From positions 744,001-808,000 of the forward strand of contig CBDDFS010000002.1 of assembly GCA_965227255.1 (NCBI GenBank): a stretch of DNA of 64,000 nucleotides, written 5' to 3'. The position numbers and the translations under genes were made by a program. The stretch comes from CBDDFS01 sp965227255. Its GTDB lineage: Bacteria; Bacteroidota; Bacteroidia; Flavobacteriales_E; Vicingaceae. The first letter of the stretch is position 1; every line of letters starts with the position of its first letter. The notes below the pieces were generated by a model that had not been told where the DNA came from, did no database searches, and saw nothing but the letters and a program-made list of their open reading frames with translations. This document shows, in pieces, positions 41,136 to 50,719 of the stretch.

Positions 41136-41282
41136 GATTGTGCGATAAATGTAATTACTCTTTTCGAAAGTGTATTTATGTGACCTGAAAGCATTTAGAA
41201 AATTGCTTATTTAGAATGATTATAAATTATATTCGCATGGTGCATTTTTATTCATCAAAGCGCGCAGATGTAAGGATTCTTT

Positions 41283-41290
41283 TAAATTTG
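41283..41290 (+). promoter_or_regulatory. Bacteroidota -7 box (TAAATTTG) of the act-cox operon
   Basis: TAAATTTG fits TAnnTTTG and lies 56 bases before the actA ATG in the 210-bp gap after the divergent SPOR gene. This is the only good candidate promoter for the eight-gene respiratory operon. Confidence 0.55.
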
Positions 41291-41346
41291 CGCACTGTGT
41301 TGAACAGGATATCACACGTTTCAAAATTATTTGTAATTAGCTCAAT

Positions 41347-42609
41347 ATGAGGAAGATAACAAGAATAGGCTTTGGGATGCCTATGTTTATTTCCCTACTT
41401 TTACTGATACTTCCAATTGCCGCCAACGCCCAGCCAGACGGCGAAAAGCTTTTCAAAGCCAACTGTGCCGCATGTCACTTGCCGACTGAAAAAAGTTTGA
41501 TCGGTCCGGGACTTGCTGGTGTAGAAGAACGCTGGGAGGATAGGGAATTATTGTATAAGTGGATAAAGAATTCTGACGAAGTCAAGAAAATGGGAGATCC
41601 CTATGTGGATGATTTGGTTGAGAGATACAACAACACTCCTATGCAGGCTTTCCCTTCTCTAACAGATGAGGACATCACTGCGATTCTCGACTGGGTGGCT
41701 AATCCGCCGGTTCCGGAAGGTGATCCAGGCACCATTCCTGTAGAAGGGGCTCCTGTGGCTGAAGAAGGTCCAAGTATTCCTTACTGGATCGTTGTTCTTG
41801 GCATCGTAGTATTGATGCTCGTTCTCATCTCCATGTTGAGAAACCTCAAGTATTCTTTAAAGAAAATTCAAGCAGAAAAGGATGGTTTGGAAATCCCAAT
41901 TCAACCATCAATGTTCGGTGCCACAATGGGCTGGATCAACAGAAACAAAACCTTCTTTGCTGTGATCATGATTGTTTTCACAGTTGGTGTAGCCAAAGCA
42001 GGTTGGGACTGGTTGCTTAATGTTGGTATTTACGAAGGATACAAACCAGAGCAGCCGATTAAATTCTCGCATAAGATTCATGCCGGTGCACAGAAAATCG
42101 ATTGTAACTACTGTCATAGTTCAGCAAGAAATTCAAAAACATCAGGTATTCCATCTACCAATGTTTGTATGAATTGTCATACTTACATTGCTGAAGGTCC
42201 GACTACTGGTACTGAAGAAATTCAGAAAATCTATGATGCAGTGGGTTGGGATCCTGAGTCAAAAACTTACACAGCCGAGTCAACCGGTCCGGTGAAATGG
42301 GTTAAAATCCATAACCTTCCAGATCACGCTTACTTTAATCACTCACAGCACGTAACTGTGGGTAAGGTGGCATGTCAGACCTGTCATGGTCCGATAGAAG
42401 AAATGGATGTTGTTGAGCAATACTCACCATTGACAATGGGATGGTGTATAAATTGCCACAGAGAGACAAAAGTTAATACAGCTGACAACGATTACTACGA
42501 GGAAATCCATAAGCGCATGCCTGAACACATGAAAGAGGAAATCATGGAAGACGGTAAGATTACCGTTAACGAGCTGGGTGGTATCGAATGTGCTAAGTGT
42601 CATTATTAA
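41347..42609 (+). CDS. actA: Alternative complex III subunit ActA, multihaem cytochrome c
   Basis: 420 residues. Electron-carrying subunit of alternative complex III, the quinol:cytochrome c oxidoreductase that replaces bc1. A signal peptide (ending ANAQ) is followed by a mono-haem class I cytochrome domain (CAACH, about 37-41), two membrane helices (about 138-160 and 200-222) and a C-terminal pentahaem part with CNYCH, CMNCH, CQTCH, CINCH and CAKCH. That makes six haem motifs, one more than the classic pentahaem ActA, because the N-terminal cytochrome domain is fused. First gene of the operon; actB follows after 24 bp. Confidence 0.94.
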   Translation: MRKITRIGFGMPMFISLLLLILPIAANAQPDGEKLFKANCAACHLPTEKSLIGPGLAGVEERWEDRELLYKWIKNSDEVKKMGDPYVDDLVERYNNTPMQAFPSLTDEDITAILDWVANPPVPEGDPGTIPVEGAPVAEEGPSIPYWIVVLGIVVLMLVLISMLRNLKYSLKKIQAEKDGLEIPIQPSMFGATMGWINRNKTFFAVIMIVFTVGVAKAGWDWLLNVGIYEGYKPEQPIKFSHKIHAGAQKIDCNYCHSSARNSKTSGIPSTNVCMNCHTYIAEGPTTGTEEIQKIYDAVGWDPESKTYTAESTGPVKWVKIHNLPDHAYFNHSQHVTVGKVACQTCHGPIEEMDVVEQYSPLTMGWCINCHRETKVNTADNDYYEEIHKRMPEHMKEEIMEDGKITVNELGGIECAKCHY

Positions 42610-42633
42610 GAATAGATCAATCAACGTTTGAAA

Positions 42634-45600
42634 ATGAATCAAACCGGAAATAAGAAAATTTGGAAAGGATTCGAGGAACTCACTTCTCAGCCAGATTTTG
42701 AGGAAAGAAAGAACAAAGAATTCACGGAGTATATTCCCGTAGAGGAATTTATGAGTGAAAATGATGTTCTTGAATCATCATCAACATCGAGAAGAGATTT
42801 CCTAAAGTTTCTAGGATTTGGTGTTACTGCAGCGGCAATCGCTTCATGTGAGGCACCTGTTACAAAGGCAATCCCTTATGTTGTTAAACCTGAAGAAATT
42901 ACTCCGGGTATCGCAAACTACTATGCTTCTACGTATTTCGATGGAAATGACTACGGCAGTATTTTAGTTAAAACAAGGGAAGGGCGTCCAATCCTGATCG
43001 AGGGCAATAAGAAATCATCAATCACTCAAGGTGGAGTCAATGCAAGAATCAACTCATCTGTTTTGAGTTTGTATGATTCGAACAGAAACCAAAGTGCATT
43101 GAACAAGGATGGAAATCCTGTTGATTGGAGTGATGCTGATGCCGCCATCACCAAAGCATTAAAAGATGCTTCAGCAAAGGGTGGGAACATTAGAATTCTT
43201 ACGAACACAATAATTAGTCCATCCACACTAGCTGTAATTGAGAACTTCAAAAGTGCTTTTGCCGGTGATAGTGGTGCCGATGTAAAACATGTCACCTACG
43301 ATACCATCTCTTATAGTGGAATGATCGAGGCAAATGAAGAGTCATTTGGAAAAGCTTCGGTAGCGGCATATAATTTTAGTCAGGCCAAATCCATTGTAAC
43401 TATTGGTGCTGATTTTCTTTCAACATGGTTGAATTCGGTTCAGTACTCTGCGGACTATGCAATGAACAGAAAGCCTGAGAATGGGTGGATGTCACAACAC
43501 CATCAGTTTGAAGCAGGCTTGAGTGTGACTGGATCGAATGCCGACTACAGAACACCTGTTAAAGCTTCTCAGTATGGACAGGTTGTTATCAACCTTTATA
43601 ACGAGGTTGCCGCTTTGACCGGTGGACAAAAAGTTTCAGGAGGAAGTGACGTTGCTGCTGCTCAGGTTAAAATGGCTGCCAAGTCATTGGCTGAGAACAG
43701 AGGAAAGTCTGTCGTAGTTTGTGGTTCTAATGAGAAGTCTGTTCAGGTTTTAGTGAATGGAATCAACAATATGCTCGGGAACTATGGTAAGACGGTAGAT
43801 ATCGATCATGGATCTAACCTGAGAAAAGGAAAGGACATGGAAATTGAAGCTCTTGCTGCTGATATGAAAGGCGGTAGAGTTGATGTGTTGATCGTTGCCG
43901 GCAATCCGGTTAAAACTCTACCTTCTTCACTTGGATTCGGTGAAGCAATGGCCAAAGTTGGAATGACGGTTTCAACGGCTCAATACAGAAATGAAACATC
44001 AATGGCTGCGACATATACTTGTCCTGACAGTCATTATCTGGAATCGTGGAATGACGCAAATCCGGCTCCAGGAAAATATTCATTGGCTCAACCTGTGATC
44101 TCTAATCTTTATGATACGAGACAATTCCAGGAAAGCCTTATGGCCTGGTCTGGACAGTCAGGATCTTACATGGATTTCATGAAGTCTACTTGGGCTGCCA
44201 ACATGGAAGGTGAAACCATCTTCGAGAATGTATGGAACACAGCCTTGCATGATGGTGTGTATGAAATGGACATGGAAGGTCATGAAGAAATGACTTTCGC
44301 TGGTGATGTGAATGCAGCTGCTTCTGCGGTTAAAAAACCAAAAGGTGGTGAATTCGAGGTATTCCTCTACCAGAAAACAGGAATTGGAGACGGTTCGCAT
44401 GTAAACAATCCATGGTTGCAGGAACTTCCGGATCCAATCACAAAAATTACCTGGGATAACTACTTCACAATGTCACCTGCTGACATGGAAGCCAAAGGTT
44501 ACAACCTGATGATGGGTCAGGAACAGAAATCGAATGTTATTAAAGTAACTGCAAATGGAGTAAGCATTGAAGCTCCAGTAGTTGCTCAACCGGGACAGGC
44601 TAATGGTACAATCGGCATCGCGCTTGGATATGGTAGCACTAGCTGGAAGGAAATGCCAAGCATTGGTGTAGACGCATATTCAATGACAAGCCTGAGCGGT
44701 ACGATCAATTATTGCGCTGAAGGTGCAAGCATTGAAGATACCGGAAATGCATATCATCTGGCTGCGACTCAGACCAGCCACACCATCATGGGACGTGAAG
44801 AGGTTGTAAGACAAACAACACTCGATGTTTTCCAGGCAGGTAATAGAGAGGATTACAATCCGGTTGTAGCGCTTCCTGTTCATGGGGGAGAGAAAGAACC
44901 GGTAAAAGACATTACCATCTGGGAGAAACACGATGTTGAGACTTCAGGTCATCACTGGGGTTTGAGCATAGACCTGAATACATGTACAGGTTGTGGTGCT
45001 TGTGTTACTGCTTGTAATGCAGAGAACAACATTCCGGTAGTTGGTAAAGATGAAGTAAGAAGAGGACGTGAAATGCACTGGCTGCGTATCGACAGATATT
45101 ACAGTACTGATGCAGACGAGTCAGATACGAGTATTGGTGGATACAGAAATATGGAGAACCCGGGAGCGAATCCTGAGGTCACTTTCCAGCCAATGATGTG
45201 TCAGCATTGTAATCACGCTCCTTGTGAAACGGTTTGTCCTGTAGCTGCTACAACGCATTCATTGGAAGGTCTGAATCAAATGACTTACAACAGATGTATT
45301 GGAACCAGGTATTGTGCCAACAACTGTCCTTACAAAGTGAGAAGATTCAACTGGTTCAATTACATGGCCGACAGCAAATTCACTGATTTCAATCCAGCCC
45401 AGGACGATCTTGGAAGAATGGTATTGAATCCTGATGTTGTTGTTAGAGCAAGAGGTGTAATGGAAAAATGTAGCCTTTGTGTTCAGAGAATTCAGGCTGG
45501 TAAACTGGAGGCCAAGAAAAATGGAGAGCCGGTTATGGACGGAGCTATTTCAACAGCTTGTTCTTCAGCTTGTCCGACGAATGCCATCACTTTTGGTGAT

Positions 45601-45738
45601 TTGAATGATGAGAACAGTATGGTTGCAAAAGGTCATGCCGCAGACAGAGCCTTTATGGTGATTGAATCTGTGGGTACAAGACCAAATGTGGCCTACCAGA
45701 CGGTGGTTAGAAATAAAAAAGATAAAGCAGAAGCTTAA
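42634..45738 (+). CDS. actB: Alternative complex III subunit ActB, Mo-oxidoreductase-like iron-sulphur protein
   Basis: 1034 residues from the ATG at 42634 (a TTG six bases earlier is also in frame). A Tat-type signal (SRRDFLKFLGFGVTAAAIAS then C, also a possible lipobox) begins near residue 50. The large middle part (about 90-740) is a degenerate molybdopterin-oxidoreductase domain which in this family has no Mo cofactor. The C-terminal ferredoxin part has CTGCGACVTAC, CQHCNHAPCETVC, CIGTRYCANNC and CSLCVQ...CSSAC, ligands for four Fe-S clusters that pass electrons to ActA. It is a fusion of the B1 and B2 modules. Periplasmic. Confidence 0.96.
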   Translation: MNQTGNKKIWKGFEELTSQPDFEERKNKEFTEYIPVEEFMSENDVLESSSTSRRDFLKFLGFGVTAAAIASCEAPVTKAIPYVVKPEEITPGIANYYASTYFDGNDYGSILVKTREGRPILIEGNKKSSITQGGVNARINSSVLSLYDSNRNQSALNKDGNPVDWSDADAAITKALKDASAKGGNIRILTNTIISPSTLAVIENFKSAFAGDSGADVKHVTYDTISYSGMIEANEESFGKASVAAYNFSQAKSIVTIGADFLSTWLNSVQYSADYAMNRKPENGWMSQHHQFEAGLSVTGSNADYRTPVKASQYGQVVINLYNEVAALTGGQKVSGGSDVAAAQVKMAAKSLAENRGKSVVVCGSNEKSVQVLVNGINNMLGNYGKTVDIDHGSNLRKGKDMEIEALAADMKGGRVDVLIVAGNPVKTLPSSLGFGEAMAKVGMTVSTAQYRNETSMAATYTCPDSHYLESWNDANPAPGKYSLAQPVISNLYDTRQFQESLMAWSGQSGSYMDFMKSTWAANMEGETIFENVWNTALHDGVYEMDMEGHEEMTFAGDVNAAASAVKKPKGGEFEVFLYQKTGIGDGSHVNNPWLQELPDPITKITWDNYFTMSPADMEAKGYNLMMGQEQKSNVIKVTANGVSIEAPVVAQPGQANGTIGIALGYGSTSWKEMPSIGVDAYSMTSLSGTINYCAEGASIEDTGNAYHLAATQTSHTIMGREEVVRQTTLDVFQAGNREDYNPVVALPVHGGEKEPVKDITIWEKHDVETSGHHWGLSIDLNTCTGCGACVTACNAENNIPVVGKDEVRRGREMHWLRIDRYYSTDADESDTSIGGYRNMENPGANPEVTFQPMMCQHCNHAPCETVCPVAATTHSLEGLNQMTYNRCIGTRYCANNCPYKVRRFNWFNYMADSKFTDFNPAQDDLGRMVLNPDVVVRARGVMEKCSLCVQRIQAGKLEAKKNGEPVMDGAISTACSSACPTNAITFGDLNDENSMVAKGHAADRAFMVIESVGTRPNVAYQTVVRNKKDKAEA

Positions 45739-45755
45739 TTAAATAAGTCAAAAGA

Positions 45756-47144
45756 ATGTTCAGGGAATCTGAGATTAGAGAGCCATTAATATTAGGCGAT
45801 AAGTCATACGCCGACATCACGGCTGATGTGTGTCGACCTATTGAGAACAAAGCGAGTAAACTGTGGTATATGGCAATCACAGTATCGGGAATTCTAGCCT
45901 TGTGGGGAGTAGGATTGATCCTTTACCTGATCGGAAGAGGAATTGGAGTATGGGGATTGAACAAGACCGTAGGTTGGGCTTGGGATATTACCAACTTTGT
46001 ATGGTGGGTTGGAATCGGCCACGCCGGCACCCTGATCTCTGCTGTACTGCTTCTTTTCCGTCAAAGATGGAGAATGGCCATTAACCGATCGGCCGAGGCC
46101 ATGACCATTTTCGCGGTAATGATGGCCGCTTTGTTCCCTGGTATTCACATGGGAAGAATCTGGCTTGCTTATTTTGTTTTCCCTCTACCAAACCAATTTG
46201 GTTCACTGTGGGTAAACTTTAACTCTCCGCTTCTATGGGATGTATTTGCGATTTCAACGTATTTCTCAATATCATTGATCTTCTGGTATATCGGACTTAT
46301 TCCCGACTTTGCCACGATTAGAGACAGGCTGAAGCATCCGGTTCAGAAAAGAATTTATTCATTGTTGAGTTTCGGTTGGACAGGTAATGCAAAAGCCTGG
46401 ACAAGGTTTGAAGAAGTCTCATTGGTTCTTGCTGGATTAGCAACACCTCTTGTATTCTCTGTACACTCAATTGTATCGATGGACTTCGCCACCTCAGTGA
46501 TACCGGGATGGCATACGACCATCTTTCCACCATACTTCGTTTCGGGTGCGGTATTCTCGGGTTTCGCCATGGTACTGACTCTTGTGCTGATTATGAGGAA
46601 GGTCTTCCATCTTGAAAACTACGTTACGATCAAACATGTTGAGTACATGAACATTGTAATTATCGTAACAGGGTCCATTGTTGGTGTGGCCTACCTAACT
46701 GAGCTTTTCATCAGCTGGTACTCCGGTGTGGAATATGAATCCTATGCATTCATCAACCGTTTCTCTGGACCATATGCTTGGTCGTACTGGTCGATGATGA
46801 CATGTAATGTGATTTCTCCTCAGCTCTTCTGGATTAAGAAGATCAGGACAAATCTTGTAGCGACATTTATTCTTTCAATTGTGGTGAACATCGGAATGTG
46901 GTTTGAGCGTTTCGTGATCATTGTGACTTCACTTCACAGAGATTACCTTCCTTCAAGCTGGTCAATGTTCCACCCAACATTCGTTGATATCGGAATCTTC
47001 CTTGGTACAATTGGAATCTTCTTCACACTGTTCCTGTTGTTCGCAAGATACTTCCCGGTATTGGCATTGAACGAATTGAAGTCGATCCTGAAAATTTCAG
47101 GTGAAAACTATAAACAACCTAAAAACGAAGCTTCAGAAGAATAA
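45756..47144 (+). CDS. actC: Alternative complex III subunit ActC (NrfD/PsrC-like)
   Basis: 462 residues with about ten membrane helices, NrfD/PsrC family. It starts REPLILGDKSYADITADVC and continues with helices from about 38. It forms the quinol-binding membrane module together with ActF. Segments such as VSLVLAGLATPLVFSVHSI and DFATSVIPGWHTTIFPPYFV match the conserved core with the His near the quinol site. It lies 17 bp after actB and 5 bp before actD. Confidence 0.95.
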   Translation: MFRESEIREPLILGDKSYADITADVCRPIENKASKLWYMAITVSGILALWGVGLILYLIGRGIGVWGLNKTVGWAWDITNFVWWVGIGHAGTLISAVLLLFRQRWRMAINRSAEAMTIFAVMMAALFPGIHMGRIWLAYFVFPLPNQFGSLWVNFNSPLLWDVFAISTYFSISLIFWYIGLIPDFATIRDRLKHPVQKRIYSLLSFGWTGNAKAWTRFEEVSLVLAGLATPLVFSVHSIVSMDFATSVIPGWHTTIFPPYFVSGAVFSGFAMVLTLVLIMRKVFHLENYVTIKHVEYMNIVIIVTGSIVGVAYLTELFISWYSGVEYESYAFINRFSGPYAWSYWSMMTCNVISPQLFWIKKIRTNLVATFILSIVVNIGMWFERFVIIVTSLHRDYLPSSWSMFHPTFVDIGIFLGTIGIFFTLFLLFARYFPVLALNELKSILKISGENYKQPKNEASEE

Positions 47145-47149
47145 TTGAT

Positions 47150-47674
47150 ATGGCTGGAAAAGTGCTTTACGCAACATACGACGATGATCATAAATTGATC
47201 GAGGGAGCCAAGAAATTGGTGGCCGATGGAGTTCATATTAAAGATGTGTTCTCTCCATTTCCAATTCACGGTATTGATCCAATCATCGGAATCTCAAGGA
47301 CAAGATTGGCCATTTGTGCCTTCATTTACGGTTTGACCGGAATGGGACTCGCCCTTTTAGGATTCTGGTATTTCATGGTCAGCGATTGGCCGATGGATAT
47401 TGGTGGTAAACCAAACTTTTACCTGTATCAGAATATACCGGCCTTTATTCCGGTTACGTTCGAATTTACCGTCCTCTGTGCCGGTCATGGCATGGCAATT
47501 ACTTATTTGCTAAGAAACTGGACTCTTCCGGGAGTGAAGGCGAGAAATCCATACCCTTACACTACGGATGACAAATTCGTAATGGAAATTCACCCTTCAC
47601 ATCAGGATATGGAAGAAGGTGAATTGAAGAAAAAAATTGAAGCAACAGGCACTATTTTATTGGAAGAAAGATAA
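47150..47674 (+). CDS. actD: Alternative complex III subunit ActD (DUF3341)
   Basis: 174 residues. DUF3341 family: the cytoplasmic N-terminus VLYATYDDDHKLIEGAKKL and SPFPIHGIDPIIGISRTRL are the family signature. Two membrane helices (about 55-78 and 100-122) and a cytoplasmic tail follow. A small structural subunit of the complex. actE starts one base after its stop codon. Confidence 0.95.
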   Translation: MAGKVLYATYDDDHKLIEGAKKLVADGVHIKDVFSPFPIHGIDPIIGISRTRLAICAFIYGLTGMGLALLGFWYFMVSDWPMDIGGKPNFYLYQNIPAFIPVTFEFTVLCAGHGMAITYLLRNWTLPGVKARNPYPYTTDDKFVMEIHPSHQDMEEGELKKKIEATGTILLEER

Positions 47675-47675
47675 G

Positions 47676-48365
47676 ATGAAAAAAATCTGGAAAATGAATA
47701 TTGGTAATACCTGGAAGGTTCTTTCACTTGCTGCGATCACAACGATGTTCGTTGCCTGTGATCCGGAAAGTCCTGGTTTGGAATATATGCCAGACATGTA
47801 CAGGTCTCCGGCTGTTGAACCATATGTAGATAACAACGAATACGGTAATACTGAAAATCAGTCGGCAAGGCTTCCGGTTGAAGGTACAATTCCAAGAGGA
47901 TACAAACCTTATTCTTATCCGAATAGTGATGAAGGATATGAAGCTGCTGGTGCTGAATTGAAAAATACGTACGCCGTGAACGAGGAGAACCTTGCAGAGG
48001 GTAAAGTTCTTTACGGATACATGTGTGCACATTGCCACGGAAAAAAAGGAGATGGTAAAGGAAGTATTACGCATCCTGTTTATGGTGGAGTTCCATCATA
48101 TGCTGACGCCACTCCAAACAGAAGAGGTGGCAGGGCTATGAAAGACCTGGAAGCCGGACATATTTATCACACCATCATGTTTGGATTGAATGCCATGGGA
48201 CCCCATGCTTCTCAAACCACGGAAGAAGAAAGATGGAAGATCGTAATGTACGTACAGTCGTTGCAGGGTAATACAGATAAAGAAGAAGTTGCTGAAGAAG
48301 AGAGCACTGAAATGGAAGGTGAAGAAGCAACTGAAGAAGTAGAAGCAGAAGAATCAAATAATTAA
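47676..48365 (+). CDS. actE: Alternative complex III subunit ActE, mono-haem cytochrome c lipoprotein
   Basis: 229 residues from the ATG at 47676, one base after the actD stop; an in-frame upstream ATG at 47637 lies inside actD. A lipoprotein signal with lipobox FVAC (about residue 27) leads to a cytochrome c domain with CAHCH (about 109-113) and GKKGDGKG; MFGLNAMGPHAS may hold the axial Met. The tail is extremely Glu-rich (EEVAEEESTEMEGEEATEEV). It is anchored to the periplasmic face and may hand electrons on to cytochrome oxidase. Confidence 0.93.
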   Translation: MKKIWKMNIGNTWKVLSLAAITTMFVACDPESPGLEYMPDMYRSPAVEPYVDNNEYGNTENQSARLPVEGTIPRGYKPYSYPNSDEGYEAAGAELKNTYAVNEENLAEGKVLYGYMCAHCHGKKGDGKGSITHPVYGGVPSYADATPNRRGGRAMKDLEAGHIYHTIMFGLNAMGPHASQTTEEERWKIVMYVQSLQGNTDKEEVAEEESTEMEGEEATEEVEAEESNN

Positions 48366-48376
48366 GAAAAGAAGAA

Positions 48377-49597
48377 ATGGAGTACACTTTTCCAAGTAAA
48401 CTAAAGATCACCACATTCGTAATGATGGCCATTGGATTAATTGGCCTTATCTATGGATTTGCTACAGATGGCACGGATCATCACACTAGATTCTGGGCCA
48501 ACATATTAATTAATACGTTCTTCTTTTTGGCCATTGCTTTAGGAGCTCTATTCTTCCTTGCACTGCAATACGCCGCGGAAGTAGCCTGGTCGGTAATGAT
48601 CAAGAGAATTCTTGAAGCTATCTCTGGATATGTCTTTATCGGAGGTGCGCTGATGATAGTGGTATTGGCCGCTGGTCATTTCTTTCATGCTCACCATCTT
48701 TATCATTGGATGGACCCGGAAGTATATAAGGAATTCCTTGAAGACGGCATTACACCAAATCCTAAATATGATCATATTATCGCCGGAAAGTATGCCTATC
48801 TCAATGCACCATTCTTCTGGTTGAGAACACTGGTTTATCTGGGAACGTTTGCATTCTTCGCCTGGTGGTTCAGAAAGCATTCACTTCTTGAGGACCAATT
48901 GGGAGGAACGGATGTACACTGGAAAAACAGAACAAAAGGTGCTGTATTCTGTGTATTGTTTGGAGTATTCTCATCAACTCTTTCATGGGACTGGTTGATG
49001 TCAATTGACACGCACTGGTTCAGTACACTTTATGGCTGGTACATATTCTCGGGAATGTGGGTTACGGCCATGATTGTTACTCTATTGATTGCTATTTACC
49101 TTCAGAATAAAGGACTGATGCCGAACTTGAACGAAAGTCACGTTCACGATATGGCCAAGTGGGTATTCGCCATTTCATTCCTTTGGTCATACCTGTGGTT
49201 CTCACAATTCATGCTTATATGGTATTCTAATATTCCTGAAGAAGTGCTTTACTTCAGAACGAGAATTGAGCATTATCCATGGTTGTTCTTTGGAATGTTC
49301 TTCGTGAACTTTGCCTTCCCAATGCTTGTATTGATGTCAAGAGATGCGAAAAGAAATGTAATCTTCTTCCTTCCTATTGCATTGATCATTTTCCTTGGGC
49401 ACTGGGTTGATGTTTACATGCTCGTGATTCCCGGAACCATGGGTGATCACGCGCCAAACATTGGACTTACTGAATTGCTTATTTTCCTTGGTTTCCTTGG
49501 ACTATTTATGTTCGTTGTGTTGAACCGACTTACCAAAGCTCCGGTTGTGGTTAAAAACCACCCTTACCTCGACGAATCCATTCATCATCATGTTTAG
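48377..49597 (+). CDS. actF: Alternative complex III subunit ActF (PsrC-like)
   Basis: 406 residues with about ten membrane helices, homologous in fold to ActC. Landmarks are TDHHTRFWANILINTFFF, FHAHHLYHWMDPEVYKEFL and FSSTLSWDWLMSIDTHWFS, typical of the quinol:cytochrome c oxidoreductase membrane subunit. It lies 11 bp after actE and 24 bp before coxB, so it is part of the same operon. Confidence 0.94.
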   Translation: MEYTFPSKLKITTFVMMAIGLIGLIYGFATDGTDHHTRFWANILINTFFFLAIALGALFFLALQYAAEVAWSVMIKRILEAISGYVFIGGALMIVVLAAGHFFHAHHLYHWMDPEVYKEFLEDGITPNPKYDHIIAGKYAYLNAPFFWLRTLVYLGTFAFFAWWFRKHSLLEDQLGGTDVHWKNRTKGAVFCVLFGVFSSTLSWDWLMSIDTHWFSTLYGWYIFSGMWVTAMIVTLLIAIYLQNKGLMPNLNESHVHDMAKWVFAISFLWSYLWFSQFMLIWYSNIPEEVLYFRTRIEHYPWLFFGMFFVNFAFPMLVLMSRDAKRNVIFFLPIALIIFLGHWVDVYMLVIPGTMGDHAPNIGLTELLIFLGFLGLFMFVVLNRLTKAPVVVKNHPYLDESIHHHV

Positions 49598-49621
49598 AAT
49601 TGAATAATAAGAGAGATTGAT

Positions 49622-50689
49622 ATGACGACCTTTTTAACTGTATTAGCATTAGTTCTTGTCCTGTTTGTAATCGGACAGGTAATGCGCGTATTTGAACTTT
49701 CAGCGAAACTGAGAGGAAGAGCCATTTATGAGGTGACCGAAGCAGAAGGAAAAACTCAGGCTAAGATGATGCTTGCCTTCCTTGTCTTTTATTTCATTTT
49801 CATTATCTGGCAGATCTCAAAGTGGGGAAAATTTGCCCTTCCAACATCAGCTTCTGAGCATGGTGAGATCACAGATCTGTTGATGAATGTTTCATGGGGA
49901 ATTATTATTCCGGTATTCATTATTACTCACATTCTTCTTTTCTGGTTTGGGTATAAGTACGTGTACAATAAGGACAGAAGAGCCGATTTCTTCGCCCACA
50001 GCAACAAACTTGAATTGATCTGGACAGTGGCTCCAACCATTGTTCTTACAGGTTTAATTCTTTTTGGATTGAATACATGGAATGATATCACAACTCCAAT
50101 TCCAGAAGACGATCAGGGACATTTTAAAATTGAGTTGTACGCCAAGCAATTTGGATGGACAGCCAGATATGCTGGAAAGGATAACAGATTGGGTAATGCA
50201 GATGTGAGATTCATCGACGGTGACAATCCATTGGGTGTTGACAGAAGAGATGCTGCATCAGCTGATGACATTGTTGTAACCAATGAATTCCATGTATTGG
50301 TTGACTATCCAATTCAGTTCAGCTTCCGATCACAGGATGTTATTCACAGTGCTTACATGCCTCACTTCAGAGCGCAAATGAACTGTGTTCCGGGTGTAGC
50401 AACAAAATTCAAATTCACTCCGACCAAAACAACGGCGGAGATGAGAAAAGAAACCGGAAATCCGGAATTCGATTACATCTTATTGTGTAATAAAATTTGT
50501 GGTGCAGCCCACTATAACATGCAGATGAAGATTGTTGTTGATAATAAAGAAGATTATATTAAGTGGTTGAATGAGCAGCCTTCATTCATGCCTGCGGGAA
50601 CAACAGCTGAAGTAGTTGAGGAAATCAACGAAACAGAAACGATGGAAGCAGTTTCCGAAAGTATTGAGGCAGATATCTCTGCGATTTAA
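49622..50689 (+). CDS. coxB: Cytochrome c oxidase subunit II
   Basis: 355 residues. An N-terminal hydrophobic segment (about 3-18) is followed by two further membrane helices (about 50-68 and 88-115) and a periplasmic cupredoxin domain. The CuA site is complete: CNKICGAAHYNM provides two Cys, His and Met, with the upstream His in SQDVIHSAYMPHFRAQ. It has no fused cytochrome c domain. It accepts electrons from the alternative complex III immediately upstream; in related organisms the two form a supercomplex. A Glu-rich tail closes the protein. Confidence 0.96.
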   Translation: MTTFLTVLALVLVLFVIGQVMRVFELSAKLRGRAIYEVTEAEGKTQAKMMLAFLVFYFIFIIWQISKWGKFALPTSASEHGEITDLLMNVSWGIIIPVFIITHILLFWFGYKYVYNKDRRADFFAHSNKLELIWTVAPTIVLTGLILFGLNTWNDITTPIPEDDQGHFKIELYAKQFGWTARYAGKDNRLGNADVRFIDGDNPLGVDRRDAASADDIVVTNEFHVLVDYPIQFSFRSQDVIHSAYMPHFRAQMNCVPGVATKFKFTPTKTTAEMRKETGNPEFDYILLCNKICGAAHYNMQMKIVVDNKEDYIKWLNEQPSFMPAGTTAEVVEEINETETMEAVSESIEADISAI

Positions 50690-50719
50690 TTGACGAATAA
50701 GACAAATTAAGATATAGAC

